Of a stretch of 64,000 nucleotides of DNA, positions 39,224 to 47,616 are shown piece after piece. Position numbers and translations under genes: made by a program. The stretch is from Kosakonia pseudosacchari (lineage in GTDB: Bacteria; Pseudomonadota; Gammaproteobacteria; Enterobacterales; Enterobacteriaceae): assembly GCF_900184035.1 (NCBI RefSeq), contig NZ_FXWP01000010.1:372001-436000 (forward strand). Direction: 5' to 3'. The notes beneath the pieces are model-generated. The model ran no database searches. It had not been told where the DNA came from and was given only the letters and a program-made list of their open reading frames with translations. Every line of letters begins with the position of its first letter. Positions within the stretch are counted from its first letter, which is position 1.

Positions 39224-40468
39224 ATGTCTCGTTTGATTACCCTTTTGCTGTTGCTGGTTGCCTTGAGCGCATCTGCCAGCATTGTCAGTGAACAACGCAT
39301 TCCCGCGCGCTATATGCAAACCACTGAAGATGCCAACATCTGGGCGCAGGTGGGGGACAGAGTCGTTACCGTCGGCAATATTCGCGCCGGGCAGATCCTG
39401 GCGGTCGTGCCAGGGGCGGAAGATTATTACGCGTTTCGCTTTGGTTTCGGTAGCGGGTTTATCGACAGAGGCCATCTTGGCGCGGTGTCAGGTAATGAGC
39501 GGGTCGAAGATACGCTTGGCGATCTGAATAAACCGCTTAGTAATCAAAACCTGATCACCTGGCAGGATACGCCGCTCTATACGTCGCCGGATATCACCAG
39601 TAAACAGGTGGGTACGCTGGCGGAAAACTTGCGTTACCCGATAATCGATAAGCTGAAAGATCGCCTGAACCAGACCTGGTTTCAGATCCGCATCGGCAAC
39701 CGGCTGGCGTGGATAAGCAGCCTGGATGCACAAGAAGACAACGGGATTCCGGTGCTGACTTATCACCATATCTTGCGTGATGAAGAAAATACCCGTTTTC
39801 GCCACACCTCAACCACCACGTCGGTACGCGCCTTCACTAACCAGATGACCTGGCTGCGCGATCAGGGTTACACCACGCTGTCGATGTATCAGCTGGAAGG
39901 CTATGTGCGTAATCGTATGAATTTGCCTGCGCGTTCGGTGGTGATCACCTTTGATGACGGGCTGAAGTCGGTCAGCCGTTACGCCTGGCCGATCCTGCGC
40001 GAGTACGGTTTTAAAGCGACGGCGTTTATCATTTCCTCGCGCATTAAGCGCAAACCGCAGCCGTGGGACCCGAAATCCCTGCAGTTTATGAGTGTGTCGG
40101 AGCTGAATCAGATTCGGGATGTGTTCGATGTGCAGTCACATACCCATTTCCTGCACCGGGTTGATGATGCTATGCACCCGATTTTGCTCAGCCGCAACTA
40201 CCACAATATTCTGTTCGATTTTAAACGCTCGCGCCGCGCGTTAGCGCAGTTCAATCCGCATGTTCTTTATCTCTCGTACCCGTTTGGCGGCTATGACGAT
40301 AAAGCGGTAAAAGCGGCGAATGACGCCGGTTTTCATCTGGCGGTGACCACGGTGCGTGGCAAGGTGAAACCGGGAGATAACCCGTTTTTACTGAAACGGT
40401 TGTACGTGCTGAGAACGGATTCGCTGGAGACAATGTCGCGGCTGATCAGTAATCAGCCGCAGGGGTAG
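39224..40468 (+). CDS. yadE: Polysaccharide deacetylase family protein YadE
   Basis: YadE is a predicted exported carbohydrate esterase family 4 (NodB-type) deacetylase of unknown substrate. The ATG at 39224 begins a signal peptide ([19 protein letters not shown]) and gives 414 residues; an earlier in-frame start is not conserved. The first half (residues about 20-170) is an SH3-like/unknown domain conserved in YadE. The NodB core starts at [19 protein letters not shown] and has the metal-binding VVITFDDG (the Asp-Asp pair) and SHTHFLH (His motif), then YLSYPFGG. It ends 4 bases before the panD stop on the other strand. Confidence 0.92.
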   Translation: MSRLITLLLLLVALSASASIVSEQRIPARYMQTTEDANIWAQVGDRVVTVGNIRAGQILAVVPGAEDYYAFRFGFGSGFIDRGHLGAVSGNERVEDTLGDLNKPLSNQNLITWQDTPLYTSPDITSKQVGTLAENLRYPIIDKLKDRLNQTWFQIRIGNRLAWISSLDAQEDNGIPVLTYHHILRDEENTRFRHTSTTTSVRAFTNQMTWLRDQGYTTLSMYQLEGYVRNRMNLPARSVVITFDDGLKSVSRYAWPILREYGFKATAFIISSRIKRKPQPWDPKSLQFMSVSELNQIRDVFDVQSHTHFLHRVDDAMHPILLSRNYHNILFDFKRSRRALAQFNPHVLYLSYPFGGYDDKAVKAANDAGFHLAVTTVRGKVKPGDNPFLLKRLYVLRTDSLETMSRLISNQPQG

Positions 40469-40472
40469 GGCG

Positions 40473-40853
40473 TCAGGCAACCTGAACCGGCACGGCTTTC
40501 GCGGTGCGTTTCATCTCGTTGTCGCCATCAAAATAGGCCACTTTCGGCTGCCAGCTACGGGCAACCTCATCCGGCACGGTGACATAGCTGGCGATAATCA
40601 GGATATCGCCAACGTCCGCGCAGTGCGCTGCCGCACCGTTAACCGAGATAATGCGTGAACCGCGCTCGCCGGCAATCGCGTAGGTAGAAAAGCGTTTGCC
40701 GTTGGTCACGTTATAAATATCGATGGCTTCGTATTCCAGAATACCGGCCGCCTCAAGGAAATCCTGGTCAATCGCGCAGGAACCTTCGTAGTGCAGGTCG
40801 GCCTGCGTCACTTTGACGCGGTGGAGCTTGCCTTGCAGCATCGTGCGAATCAT
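40473..40853 (-). CDS. panD: Aspartate 1-decarboxylase proenzyme PanD
   Basis: PanD decarboxylates L-aspartate to beta-alanine for pantothenate. It is a pyruvoyl enzyme that cleaves between Gly24 and Ser25, seen in [14 protein letters not shown]. The 126 residues equal E. coli. The segment [14 protein letters not shown]-like [15 protein letters not shown] and [16 protein letters not shown] are typical. It is downstream of panC with a 137-base gap that contains an imperfect hairpin; E. coli has yadD there. Confidence 0.97.
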   Translation of the reverse strand: MIRTMLQGKLHRVKVTQADLHYEGSCAIDQDFLEAAGILEYEAIDIYNVTNGKRFSTYAIAGERGSRIISVNGAAAHCADVGDILIIASYVTVPDEVARSWQPKVAYFDGDNEMKRTAKAVPVQVA

Positions 40854-40927
40854 AAGTTAAACCTTCATTACTGATAATTAACCTGAAAATGGAGGGCGGC
40901 TCCCTGCGAATCCCTCGTGTGCTCGCG

Positions 40928-40964
40928 CCACGTCCTGGCGGGCGTAAGGGCAAGCCAGGAGTGG
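40928..40964 (-). repeat. Imperfect hairpin in the panC-panD gap
   Basis: CCAC(G)TCCTGGC at 40928-40939 and GCCAGGAGTGG at 40954-40964 pair over 11 positions with one bulged base and a 14-base loop. It lies in the 137-base gap where E. coli carries yadD. No U-run follows on either strand. It may protect or separate the panC and panD parts of the transcript. Confidence 0.5.
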
Positions 40965-40990
40965 AGTATTGCCCGATTTTTTCGCCCTGT

Positions 40991-41845
40991 CTAGCGGGGT
41001 AACTCAACCACTTTATTATCGATAAGCCGCGCCTGGCCGAGCCATGCCGCCATCAAAATTACCGCGCGTTTACTGCCCTCGGACAGCGCCAGCAGCGTAT
41101 CCGCATCGCGGATCTGAATGTCATCGGCGCGCAGACCCGCGTCGTTGATCTCCTGCTCAGCAATGGCAATCAGCTCTTCTTCATTGCGCTCGCCCGCCAG
41201 CAGTTTATCGGCAATCGAATTCATTACTTTGCTGAGCGCCGGGGCGATTTTGCGCTGTTCTGCGGTGAGATAGCCATTACGCGAGCTCAGCGCGAGGCCA
41301 TCTTTTGCGCGCACGGTCGGCACGCCGACAATCTCGATGTCATAGCCCATGTCGGCAACCATTTTGCGGATCAGCTGCAGTTGCTGGTAATCCTTCTCGC
41401 CAAAGCAGGCGATATCCGGTTGCACCAGGTTGAACAGCTTGCTGACGATAGTCGACACACCGCGGAAATGGCCCGGACGGCTCGCGCCTTCCAGCATGGT
41501 CGAGATACCCGGCACATCAACATAGGTTTGGCTGTCGGTGCCCTGCGGGTAGATATCCGCCGGTGCAGGGGCGAAAACAAGATCGACTTTGCGCTTGTTC
41601 AGCTTTTCGCAATCTTCCTGCAAGGTGCGCGGATAACGCACTAAATCATCCGGGCGGTCAAACTGCATTGGGTTAACGAAAATACTCACAACCACCACAT
41701 CGGCGCGGGCTTTCGCTTCGTCGACCAGCTTCATATGGCCATCGTGCAGGTTGCCCATCGTTGGCACCAGCGCAACACGCTTTCCTTCCTGACGCAGTCT
41801 GCGGATGTGCTGGCGCAGCAGCGGGAGGGTTTCAATAATCAACAC
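40991..41845 (-). CDS. panC: Pantothenate synthetase PanC
   Basis: PanC joins pantoate and beta-alanine using ATP to give pantothenate. The 284 residues match the family. Signature ATP-binding motifs are [15 protein letters not shown] (HIGH-type) and LSSRNGYL (KMSKS-type). The [19 protein letters not shown] and [15 protein letters not shown] segments bind pantoate and ATP. It starts 11 bases after the panB stop, so panBC form an operon. Confidence 0.97.
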   Translation of the reverse strand: MLIIETLPLLRQHIRRLRQEGKRVALVPTMGNLHDGHMKLVDEAKARADVVVVSIFVNPMQFDRPDDLVRYPRTLQEDCEKLNKRKVDLVFAPAPADIYPQGTDSQTYVDVPGISTMLEGASRPGHFRGVSTIVSKLFNLVQPDIACFGEKDYQQLQLIRKMVADMGYDIEIVGVPTVRAKDGLALSSRNGYLTAEQRKIAPALSKVMNSIADKLLAGERNEEELIAIAEQEINDAGLRADDIQIRDADTLLALSEGSKRAVILMAAWLGQARLIDNKVVELPR

Positions 41846-41856
41846 AACCAGGCTCC

Positions 41857-42648
41857 TTAATGGAAACTATGTTCTTCACCCGGATAGGTTCCGGATTCGA
41901 CGTCGGCAACATACTGCCTGACCGCTGCGCGCATGTCGCCTGCTTCACTGAGGAAATTTTTGGCGAATTTCGGGATATGTCCGCCGGTAATACCGAAGGC
42001 GTCATGCATCACCAGAATCTGGCCGTCGGTGACATTACCTGCGCCAATACCAATTACCGGAATGGTTAATGCCGTCGTGATACGTTGCGCCAGCTCGACC
42101 GGAACACACTCCAGCACCAGTAGCTGTGCGCCTGCGGCTTCCAGCGCCAGCGCATCGTCAAGCAGACCTTGTGCCGAGTCGCCGCGCCCCTGCACTTTAT
42201 AGCCACCGAAAATATTAACGGACTGCGGGGTCAGCCCCAGGTGGCCGCACACCGGCACGGCGCGCTCGGTCAGCATTTTCACCGTAGGCGCCAGCCAGCG
42301 GCCGCCTTCGATTTTCACCATATTGGCGCCCGCGCGCATGACCACAGCGGCATTTTCAAATGCCTGCTCCGGCGTGGCGTAGGCCATAAACGGCAGATCG
42401 GCGAGCAACAGGCAGGCCGGTGCGCCGCGGCGCACAGCCTGGGTGTGATAAGCGATATCGGCAACCGTTACCGGCAGGGTGGAGTCGTGACCTTGTACCG
42501 TCATCCCTAACGAATCACCAACCAGCATCACGTTAATCCCTTCTTCGGCAAACAGTTTCGCGAAGCTGTAGTCGTATGCGGTGATAGTGGCGAAGCGTCT
42601 TTTTTCCTGCTTGCACTTGTGCAGCCAGGAGATGGTGGTGGGTTTCAT
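41857..42648 (-). CDS. panB: 3-methyl-2-oxobutanoate hydroxymethyltransferase PanB
   Basis: PanB adds a hydroxymethyl group from methylene-tetrahydrofolate to 2-oxoisovalerate, the first committed step to pantothenate. The ATG at 42648 ([19 protein letters not shown]) gives 263 residues, the family length; the 25-residue extension is not conserved. Substrate and metal motifs are [26 protein letters not shown] and the C-terminal HDAFGITGG. It opens panB-panC-panD and is followed upstream by folK rather than by the E. coli yadC-yadN fimbrial genes. Confidence 0.97.
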   Translation of the reverse strand: MKPTTISWLHKCKQEKRRFATITAYDYSFAKLFAEEGINVMLVGDSLGMTVQGHDSTLPVTVADIAYHTQAVRRGAPACLLLADLPFMAYATPEQAFENAAVVMRAGANMVKIEGGRWLAPTVKMLTERAVPVCGHLGLTPQSVNIFGGYKVQGRGDSAQGLLDDALALEAAGAQLLVLECVPVELAQRITTALTIPVIGIGAGNVTDGQILVMHDAFGITGGHIPKFAKNFLSEAGDMRAAVRQYVADVESGTYPGEEHSFH

Positions 42649-42756
42649 AGCGTTTCCTGATAGTCGAAAGCGATTCTGGCGCATTCTAGCAGCAACCATC
42701 AGGTGGGCAATGATTTTAGGCAAGCGGTGAGCGCGGGGCGTGACGAACGCGGGAAA

Positions 42757-43236
42757 TTACCAGGCGTCGGGTTTCGGCGCGTTCAGGTTTGCAAGAATTT
42801 CCTGCAACGATGTACCGTCCGGGAAGTGCAGATCGGGCGCAATTTCAAACAGCGGCCACAGCATAAAACCCCGGTTTTTCATGTCGTAATGCGGCACCGT
42901 CAGGCGTTCGGTATTCAACGTAAGATTGCCAAACAGCATGATATCGAGATCGAGCGTGCGCGGTCCCCAGCGTTCTGCTTTACGTACGCGGCCTTGCTGG
43001 AGTTCAATGCGTTGCGTGTGATCGAGCAGCGTTTCTGGCTCAAGGGCAGTTTCCAGCGCCACGGCGGCGTTGAGATAGTCCGGTTGATCCGGCGGGCCAA
43101 GCGGGGGAGTGCGATATAACGAAGAGACCGCCACGATGCGGCTTTGTGGGATCTCTCCGAGGGCGGTAATCGCGGCGTTAACCTGGTCGAGCGGTGACGC
43201 TAGGTTGCTGCCAAGCGCGATATACGCGAGGGTCAT
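42757..43236 (-). CDS. folK: 6-hydroxymethyl-7,8-dihydropterin pyrophosphokinase FolK
   Basis: FolK transfers pyrophosphate from ATP to 6-hydroxymethyl-dihydropterin in folate synthesis. The 159 residues equal E. coli. The start [10 protein letters not shown] and the motifs [34 protein letters not shown] and [13 protein letters not shown] contain the conserved substrate, Mg2+ and ATP-binding residues. Its ATG overlaps the pcnB stop by four bases (ATGA), coupling translation. It is the last gene of gluQ-pcnB-folK. Confidence 0.97.
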   Translation of the reverse strand: MTLAYIALGSNLASPLDQVNAAITALGEIPQSRIVAVSSLYRTPPLGPPDQPDYLNAAVALETALEPETLLDHTQRIELQQGRVRKAERWGPRTLDLDIMLFGNLTLNTERLTVPHYDMKNRGFMLWPLFEIAPDLHFPDGTSLQEILANLNAPKPDAW

Positions 43237-44630
43237 GCGCTACCTTCACGGCGCGGCGCGCGTTTGCGCGGGCGGCGGTGGCGACGGCGTTCTGCCGGTT
43301 CATCGTCTAAATTATTGAGCATATCTTTCTGGGCTGGCGGCGCGGAAACCTGGAACTCACCCCACCATTTCGCCAGACGTTGCAGTTCGCCGTTATTTTC
43401 GGCTTCGGCCCGCAGCGCCAGTAAATCATAAGCCGCGCGGAATTTCGGGTGTTCCATCAGCTTCCATGAGCGCTTGCCCTGGCGGCGGGACATCCGCAAT
43501 TGCAACTGCCAGATATCACGGATCAGCGTGGTGATGCGTTTCGGGATCGCCAGTGAACGGCACGCTTCATCCAGCACATCGTTCATCGCCAGCGCGAAAG
43601 CGTCGTAATAAGCAAGCCCGCCTTCCTGGGTAATACGCTGGGCGTTTTCCAGCAGCGGATACCAGAACATAGCGGCAAACAAAAACGCCGGGTTAACGCG
43701 CATGTCGTTGCGAATGCGGTTGTCGGTATTCTTCAGCACCTGGTCAATAATCCGCTCCATCGGGCTGTCGCCTTTTTCGGTGAAGTAGCGGGTGATGCTG
43801 GGGAACAGCGGCTGGAACAGACCATACTCACGCAGTAAACGGTAGGTTTCGTAACCGTAACCGGCCTGCAACAGTTTCAGCGATTCCTCAAACAGGCGTG
43901 CCGGAGGAACATCGTTAATCAGCGTTGCCAGGCGCGGGATCGGCTCGGCGGTCTCTTCGCTGATACGCATATTGAGCTTGGCGGCAAAGCGCACCGCGCG
44001 CAGCATGCGCACCGGATCTTCGCGGTAGCGGGTTTCCGGGTTACCAATCAGGCGAATCACACCCTCTTCTAAATCACGCATGCCGCCGACGTAATCACGC
44101 ACGGTGAAATCAGCCACGCTGTAATAAAGGCTGTTGATGGTGAAGTCGCGGCGCTGGGCATCTTCTTCGATGGAGCCGAAAATGTTGTCGCGCAGCAGCA
44201 TGCCATTCTGCCCGCGCTGGGAGATGGTGCGATCGGTTTGTTGTTCGTCGTGATGACCACGGAACGTGGCGACTTCGATGATTTCCGGCCCGAACATCAC
44301 ATGGGCAAGGCGGAAACGGCGGCCAACCAGGCGGCAGTTGCGAAACAGTTTACGCACCTGGTCCGGCGTTGCGCTGGTGGTCACGTCAAAATCTTTTGGT
44401 TTTTTGCCCAGCAATAAATCGCGCACACCGCCGCCTACCAGGTAAGCGTCGTAGCCCGCTTTATTCAGACGATAGAGCACCTTGAGCGCATTTTCACTGA
44501 TATCTTTGCGGGAAATAGCGTGCTGCTCACGCGGAATAACCGTCATCTGCGGTTGGGCCATAGCCTCAACGACCATGCTCTCTTCGCGGCTTAGCACCTT
44601 GCGGCAAAAATTAGCGACTCGGGTAAAAAT
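43233..44630 (-). CDS. pcnB: Poly(A) polymerase I PcnB, with AUU start codon
   Basis: PcnB adds 3' poly(A) tails that hasten mRNA and small-RNA decay and controls ColE1-type copy number. The conserved protein starts at [13 protein letters not shown], whose first codon is ATT at 44630; GAGG lies six bases upstream. This gives 465 residues, the E. coli length, and E. coli pcnB is one of two known chromosomal AUU starts. The TTG at 44651 is a poor alternative. The nucleotidyltransferase core shows [21 protein letters not shown] and [13 protein letters not shown]; the C-terminus is an Arg/Lys-rich RNA-binding tail ([16 protein letters not shown]). A weak start would keep its level low. Confidence 0.95.
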   Translation of the reverse strand: MFTRVANFCRKVLSREESMVVEAMAQPQMTVIPREQHAISRKDISENALKVLYRLNKAGYDAYLVGGGVRDLLLGKKPKDFDVTTSATPDQVRKLFRNCRLVGRRFRLAHVMFGPEIIEVATFRGHHDEQQTDRTISQRGQNGMLLRDNIFGSIEEDAQRRDFTINSLYYSVADFTVRDYVGGMRDLEEGVIRLIGNPETRYREDPVRMLRAVRFAAKLNMRISEETAEPIPRLATLINDVPPARLFEESLKLLQAGYGYETYRLLREYGLFQPLFPSITRYFTEKGDSPMERIIDQVLKNTDNRIRNDMRVNPAFLFAAMFWYPLLENAQRITQEGGLAYYDAFALAMNDVLDEACRSLAIPKRITTLIRDIWQLQLRMSRRQGKRSWKLMEHPKFRAAYDLLALRAEAENNGELQRLAKWWGEFQVSAPPAQKDMLNNLDDEPAERRRHRRPRKRAPRREGSA

Positions 44631-44685
44631 AGTACACCTCGGTAGTGTCAAACGTCAGGACAAAAAAATAGCGGCTAATCATAGC

Positions 44686-45582
44686 TCAGCGCGAGCCGTT
44701 TGAGAATGCTGTATTCGCATCCACGGCATCTGGCACACGGCAAAGCGTCCAGTTTTCCACCGCTTTTTGCAGCAGTGCGTCGATGCGCAGATCCTGCCAC
44801 TCATTTGTTACATCCTGGTTCAAAAATTGTAAAGCCCTGATTATTACCGGGCGCGGATCGCCTTCAGGCAACGCGGGGGCGTGGTTTTGCTTGGAAAGCT
44901 TGTTCCCCTGCTCATTGAGCGCCAGCGGCAAATGAACGTACGTCGGAACCGGCCAGCCAAACTGGTTATAAAGGGAGATTTGCCGCACCGTCGGTTCAAT
45001 CAGATCCGCGCCGCGCACAATTTCCGTGACACCCTGAAAATGGTCATCGACCACCACCGCAAGGTTGTAGGCGAACAGCCCGTCACGGCGATGAATAATG
45101 AAATCTTCCCGCGCCAGTTTTTCGTCGGCGGTAATGCGCCCACGTAATTTATCGCCGAAGTGCAGTACCGGCTGCTGCTGTACCAGCCGTACGGCGGCGT
45201 TTTGCGGGCCATTTTGTAATGTCCGGCAATGCCCATCGTACGTGCCGCCGATGCTTTGGATGCGCGCGCGCGTGCAGGTACAAAAATAGCTCAGCCCTTT
45301 GCGTTGCAGGGTGGCGAGCGCCTCGCGGTAGGCGTCATGACGCCGGGATTGCCACAGCACCTCGCCGTCCCAGTGCAGACCATAATGCTCAAGCTGGCGA
45401 AGAATGGTGTTTGCCGCGCCGGGAACTTCTCTGGGGGGATCGATATCTTCGATGCGAACAAGCCAGGTGCCGTGGTTGGCGCGGGCTTGCAGATAGCTGC
45501 CGAGAGCAGCAATTAACGAACCAAAATGCAGTTCACCGGACGGGGATGGCGCAAAGCGCCCAATATAGTGTGATTCAGGCAT
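44686..45582 (-). CDS. gluQ: Glutamyl-queuosine tRNA(Asp) synthetase GluQ-RS
   Basis: GluQ-RS (YadB) activates glutamate without tRNA and attaches it to queuosine in the anticodon of tRNA(Asp). It is a truncated GluRS paralogue lacking the anticodon-binding domain. The HIGH-like [13 protein letters not shown], the four zinc ligands ([19 protein letters not shown]) and the KMSKS-like KLSKQNH are present. The ATG at 45582 ([12 protein letters not shown]) gives 298 residues; an upstream start at 45621 lies inside the dksA terminator hairpin and is not conserved. Confidence 0.94.
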   Translation of the reverse strand: MPESHYIGRFAPSPSGELHFGSLIAALGSYLQARANHGTWLVRIEDIDPPREVPGAANTILRQLEHYGLHWDGEVLWQSRRHDAYREALATLQRKGLSYFCTCTRARIQSIGGTYDGHCRTLQNGPQNAAVRLVQQQPVLHFGDKLRGRITADEKLAREDFIIHRRDGLFAYNLAVVVDDHFQGVTEIVRGADLIEPTVRQISLYNQFGWPVPTYVHLPLALNEQGNKLSKQNHAPALPEGDPRPVIIRALQFLNQDVTNEWQDLRIDALLQKAVENWTLCRVPDAVDANTAFSNGSR

Positions 45583-45591
45583 ATCGCTGGC

Positions 45592-45651
45592 AAAAATATA
45601 GGCGGGAATCCATCCCGCCATATAGGGCGCACCACACCTTAGCGGTGCGCC
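45592..45651 (-). terminator. Tandem hairpins after dksA
   Basis: On the minus strand GGCGCACC/GGTGCGCC (45626-45651) is followed by GGCGGGA/TCCCGCC (45601-45619), then TATATTTTT. The pair stands just beyond the dksA stop and should end most dksA transcription before gluQ. Confidence 0.75.
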
Positions 45652-45669
45652 ATCGAAGACGTCAGGAGA

Positions 45670-46125
45670 TTAACCCGCCATCTGTTTTTCGCGGATTTCC
45701 GCCAGGGTTTTGCAGTCGATGCACAGGTCGGCAGTCGGACGTGCTTCCAGACGACGGATACCAATTTCAACGCCACAGGATTCGCAGAAGCCGAAATCTT
45801 CGTCTTCCACTTTTTTCAGCGTCTTCTCGATCTTTTTAATCAACTTGCGCTCGCGATCACGGTTACGCAGTTCGAGGCTGAACTCTTCTTCCTGCGCGGC
45901 ACGGTCGACCGGATCGGGGAAGTTAGCTGCTTCGTCCTGCATATGCGTGACGGTGCGATCGACTTCATCCCTAAGTTGATTACGCCATGCTTCAAGAATA
46001 CGCTTGAAGTGCGCCAGCTGGGCTTCGTTCATATACTCTTCGCCCGGTTTCTCTTGATACGGCTCCACCCCAGCGATGGCGAGAATACTCAGGGACGATG
46101 TTTTACGGTTTTGCCCTTCTTGCAT
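45670..46125 (-). CDS. dksA: RNA polymerase-binding transcription factor DksA
   Basis: DksA enters the RNA polymerase secondary channel and, with ppGpp, represses rRNA promoters and activates amino acid promoters. The ATG at 46125 ([15 protein letters not shown]) with AAGGAG seven bases upstream gives 151 residues as in E. coli. The coiled-coil tip carries the two acidic residues in [10 protein letters not shown]. The zinc site is CESCG and CIDCK. It follows sfsA after 173 bases with no terminator, and is nearly identical to E. coli. Confidence 0.98.
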   Translation of the reverse strand: MQEGQNRKTSSLSILAIAGVEPYQEKPGEEYMNEAQLAHFKRILEAWRNQLRDEVDRTVTHMQDEAANFPDPVDRAAQEEEFSLELRNRDRERKLIKKIEKTLKKVEDEDFGFCESCGVEIGIRRLEARPTADLCIDCKTLAEIREKQMAG

Positions 46126-46298
46126 GTTGCTTCTCCTTAACACGCACTATCGATCCCCGTGTGGGGGAAAAATCAGGCCGCTATAAATAGCAGATGCTTT
46201 TACGGATGGCAAATATCTAAACGTAACACTTGACAACCCTGTGAAGAAAAGCGTATTTGCGCACGCGACCAAATCACTTACTCGTCAAAAGCTTGCCT

Positions 46299-47003
46299 TT
46301 ATACCGTAAAAGGTAGTGGCAACCTAAGAGTGATATTATCGGCAGAAAGTTCCGCTTTATAAGCGATTACTTCCACCCCACGGCGTTGTGCTTCATTCAG
46401 TAATCGTGCGTATTCCTCATCAATATGGCGTGCGGGAGAAAAATGTTCAACGGCGGAGTGCAGAACGGCAAACAGAATTACCGCGCGATCGCCGTTGGCC
46501 GCGACGCTCATTAATTCCCGTAAATGCTTCTGTCCCCGCAGGGTGACGGCATCCGGGAAGTAGCCTGACTGCTGCTCGGCGAGCGTGACCGATTTCACTT
46601 CAATATAGCAGTTGCGCCGGTCATCTGCCTGTAACAGAAAATCAATTCTGCTACCTTCCGCACCATATTTTACTTCGCTTTTCAGCGTGCTATATCCGGT
46701 TAGCTCAGGCAGGCTGCCTGCTAATATTGCTTCTTTTGTCAGCATATTTGCCCGCTGAGTATTGACGCAAATAAATGCCCCCTGTTGGGTTTGGGATAAT
46801 TCCCACGTATGGGCATATTTGCGCTTAGGATTATTCGACGTGGAATACCAGACCGTGTCGCCTGGCGTCGCACAACCGGTCATCGCACCGGTATTCGGGC
46901 AATGCAGCGTGAGGGTTTCCCCTTCAGGCGTAACCACATCCGCAAGGAAGCGTTTATAACGCTGAATCAGCGTGGCGGCGTTAAGCGGCGGGGAAAAATC
47001 CAT
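46299..47003 (-). CDS. sfsA: SfsA family protein (sugar fermentation stimulation)
   Basis: SfsA was found in E. coli as a multicopy stimulator of maltose gene expression and binds DNA; its structure has a restriction-nuclease-like core. The 234 residues equal E. coli. The N-terminal OB-like part shows [12 protein letters not shown] and [10 protein letters not shown]; the nuclease-like part has RIDFLLQ and [11 protein letters not shown] (the ExK active-site pattern), then [14 protein letters not shown]. It lies 9 bases after thpR and upstream of dksA on the same strand. Confidence 0.93.
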   Translation of the reverse strand: MDFSPPLNAATLIQRYKRFLADVVTPEGETLTLHCPNTGAMTGCATPGDTVWYSTSNNPKRKYAHTWELSQTQQGAFICVNTQRANMLTKEAILAGSLPELTGYSTLKSEVKYGAEGSRIDFLLQADDRRNCYIEVKSVTLAEQQSGYFPDAVTLRGQKHLRELMSVAANGDRAVILFAVLHSAVEHFSPARHIDEEYARLLNEAQRRGVEVIAYKAELSADNITLRLPLPFTV

Positions 47004-47012
47004 GGAGAATCC

Positions 47013-47543
47013 TTAGTTTTTGAGCGTCCAGCGATGCAACGGCGTGTAGCGGGTTCGACCCTGAATAAATTGCGATTCATACAATGCAAACGCCGTCACC
47101 GGAAATGACCAGCGAAAACCCGGCGGTGGAATAGTGACGGCGTGGCTGGCGTCGCGCAGCAGCGTAATGTGCGGGTGAAACGGCTGCGGGCTTTGATAAC
47201 ACCCGCTGCGGGAAGCCTGGGCGCGGAGCATATCCGCCAATTGCAGCAGCCCGCGCGGCGGCTGGCGTGAACCGAGCCAGACGACGCGTGAACGCAGCCA
47301 TTGCCCGGCATCGTCCAGCGTGAGCGTGAAACCCGGCTGGCGTATCCGTCCGGCCAGCGCTTCCAGTGCGCGCTGTTTTTCCGCACTGATTTCGCCGAGA
47401 AACGCCAGCGTCAGATGCAGATTCGCCGCTGCAATCGGTCGCCCCGCATCCGGCGGGAACTGCTGCGCACGCCACTGCACCACCTGCGTCTGAATATCCG
47501 CAGGGAGTTCAAGGGCGAAAAACAGCCTTTTTGGTTCAGACAT
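47013..47543 (-). CDS. thpR: RNA 2',3'-cyclic phosphodiesterase ThpR (LigT family)
   Basis: ThpR is a 2H-phosphoesterase that opens 2',3'-cyclic phosphates and shows reversible 2'-5' RNA ligase activity. The two HxTx motifs are intact: LHLTLAFLG and HPHITLLRD. The 176 residues equal the E. coli length. It is divergent from hrpB over 73 bases, and sfsA follows after 9 bases, suggesting a thpR-sfsA(-dksA) transcript. Confidence 0.94.
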   Translation of the reverse strand: MSEPKRLFFALELPADIQTQVVQWRAQQFPPDAGRPIAAANLHLTLAFLGEISAEKQRALEALAGRIRQPGFTLTLDDAGQWLRSRVVWLGSRQPPRGLLQLADMLRAQASRSGCYQSPQPFHPHITLLRDASHAVTIPPPGFRWSFPVTAFALYESQFIQGRTRYTPLHRWTLKN

Positions 47544-47616
47544 GGCAGGCTCGAGGTCAAAGGTTTACGGCGATGTTATACTGCTGGCCGGCTTATGTTA
47601 ACCCTCCGGAGCTTTT

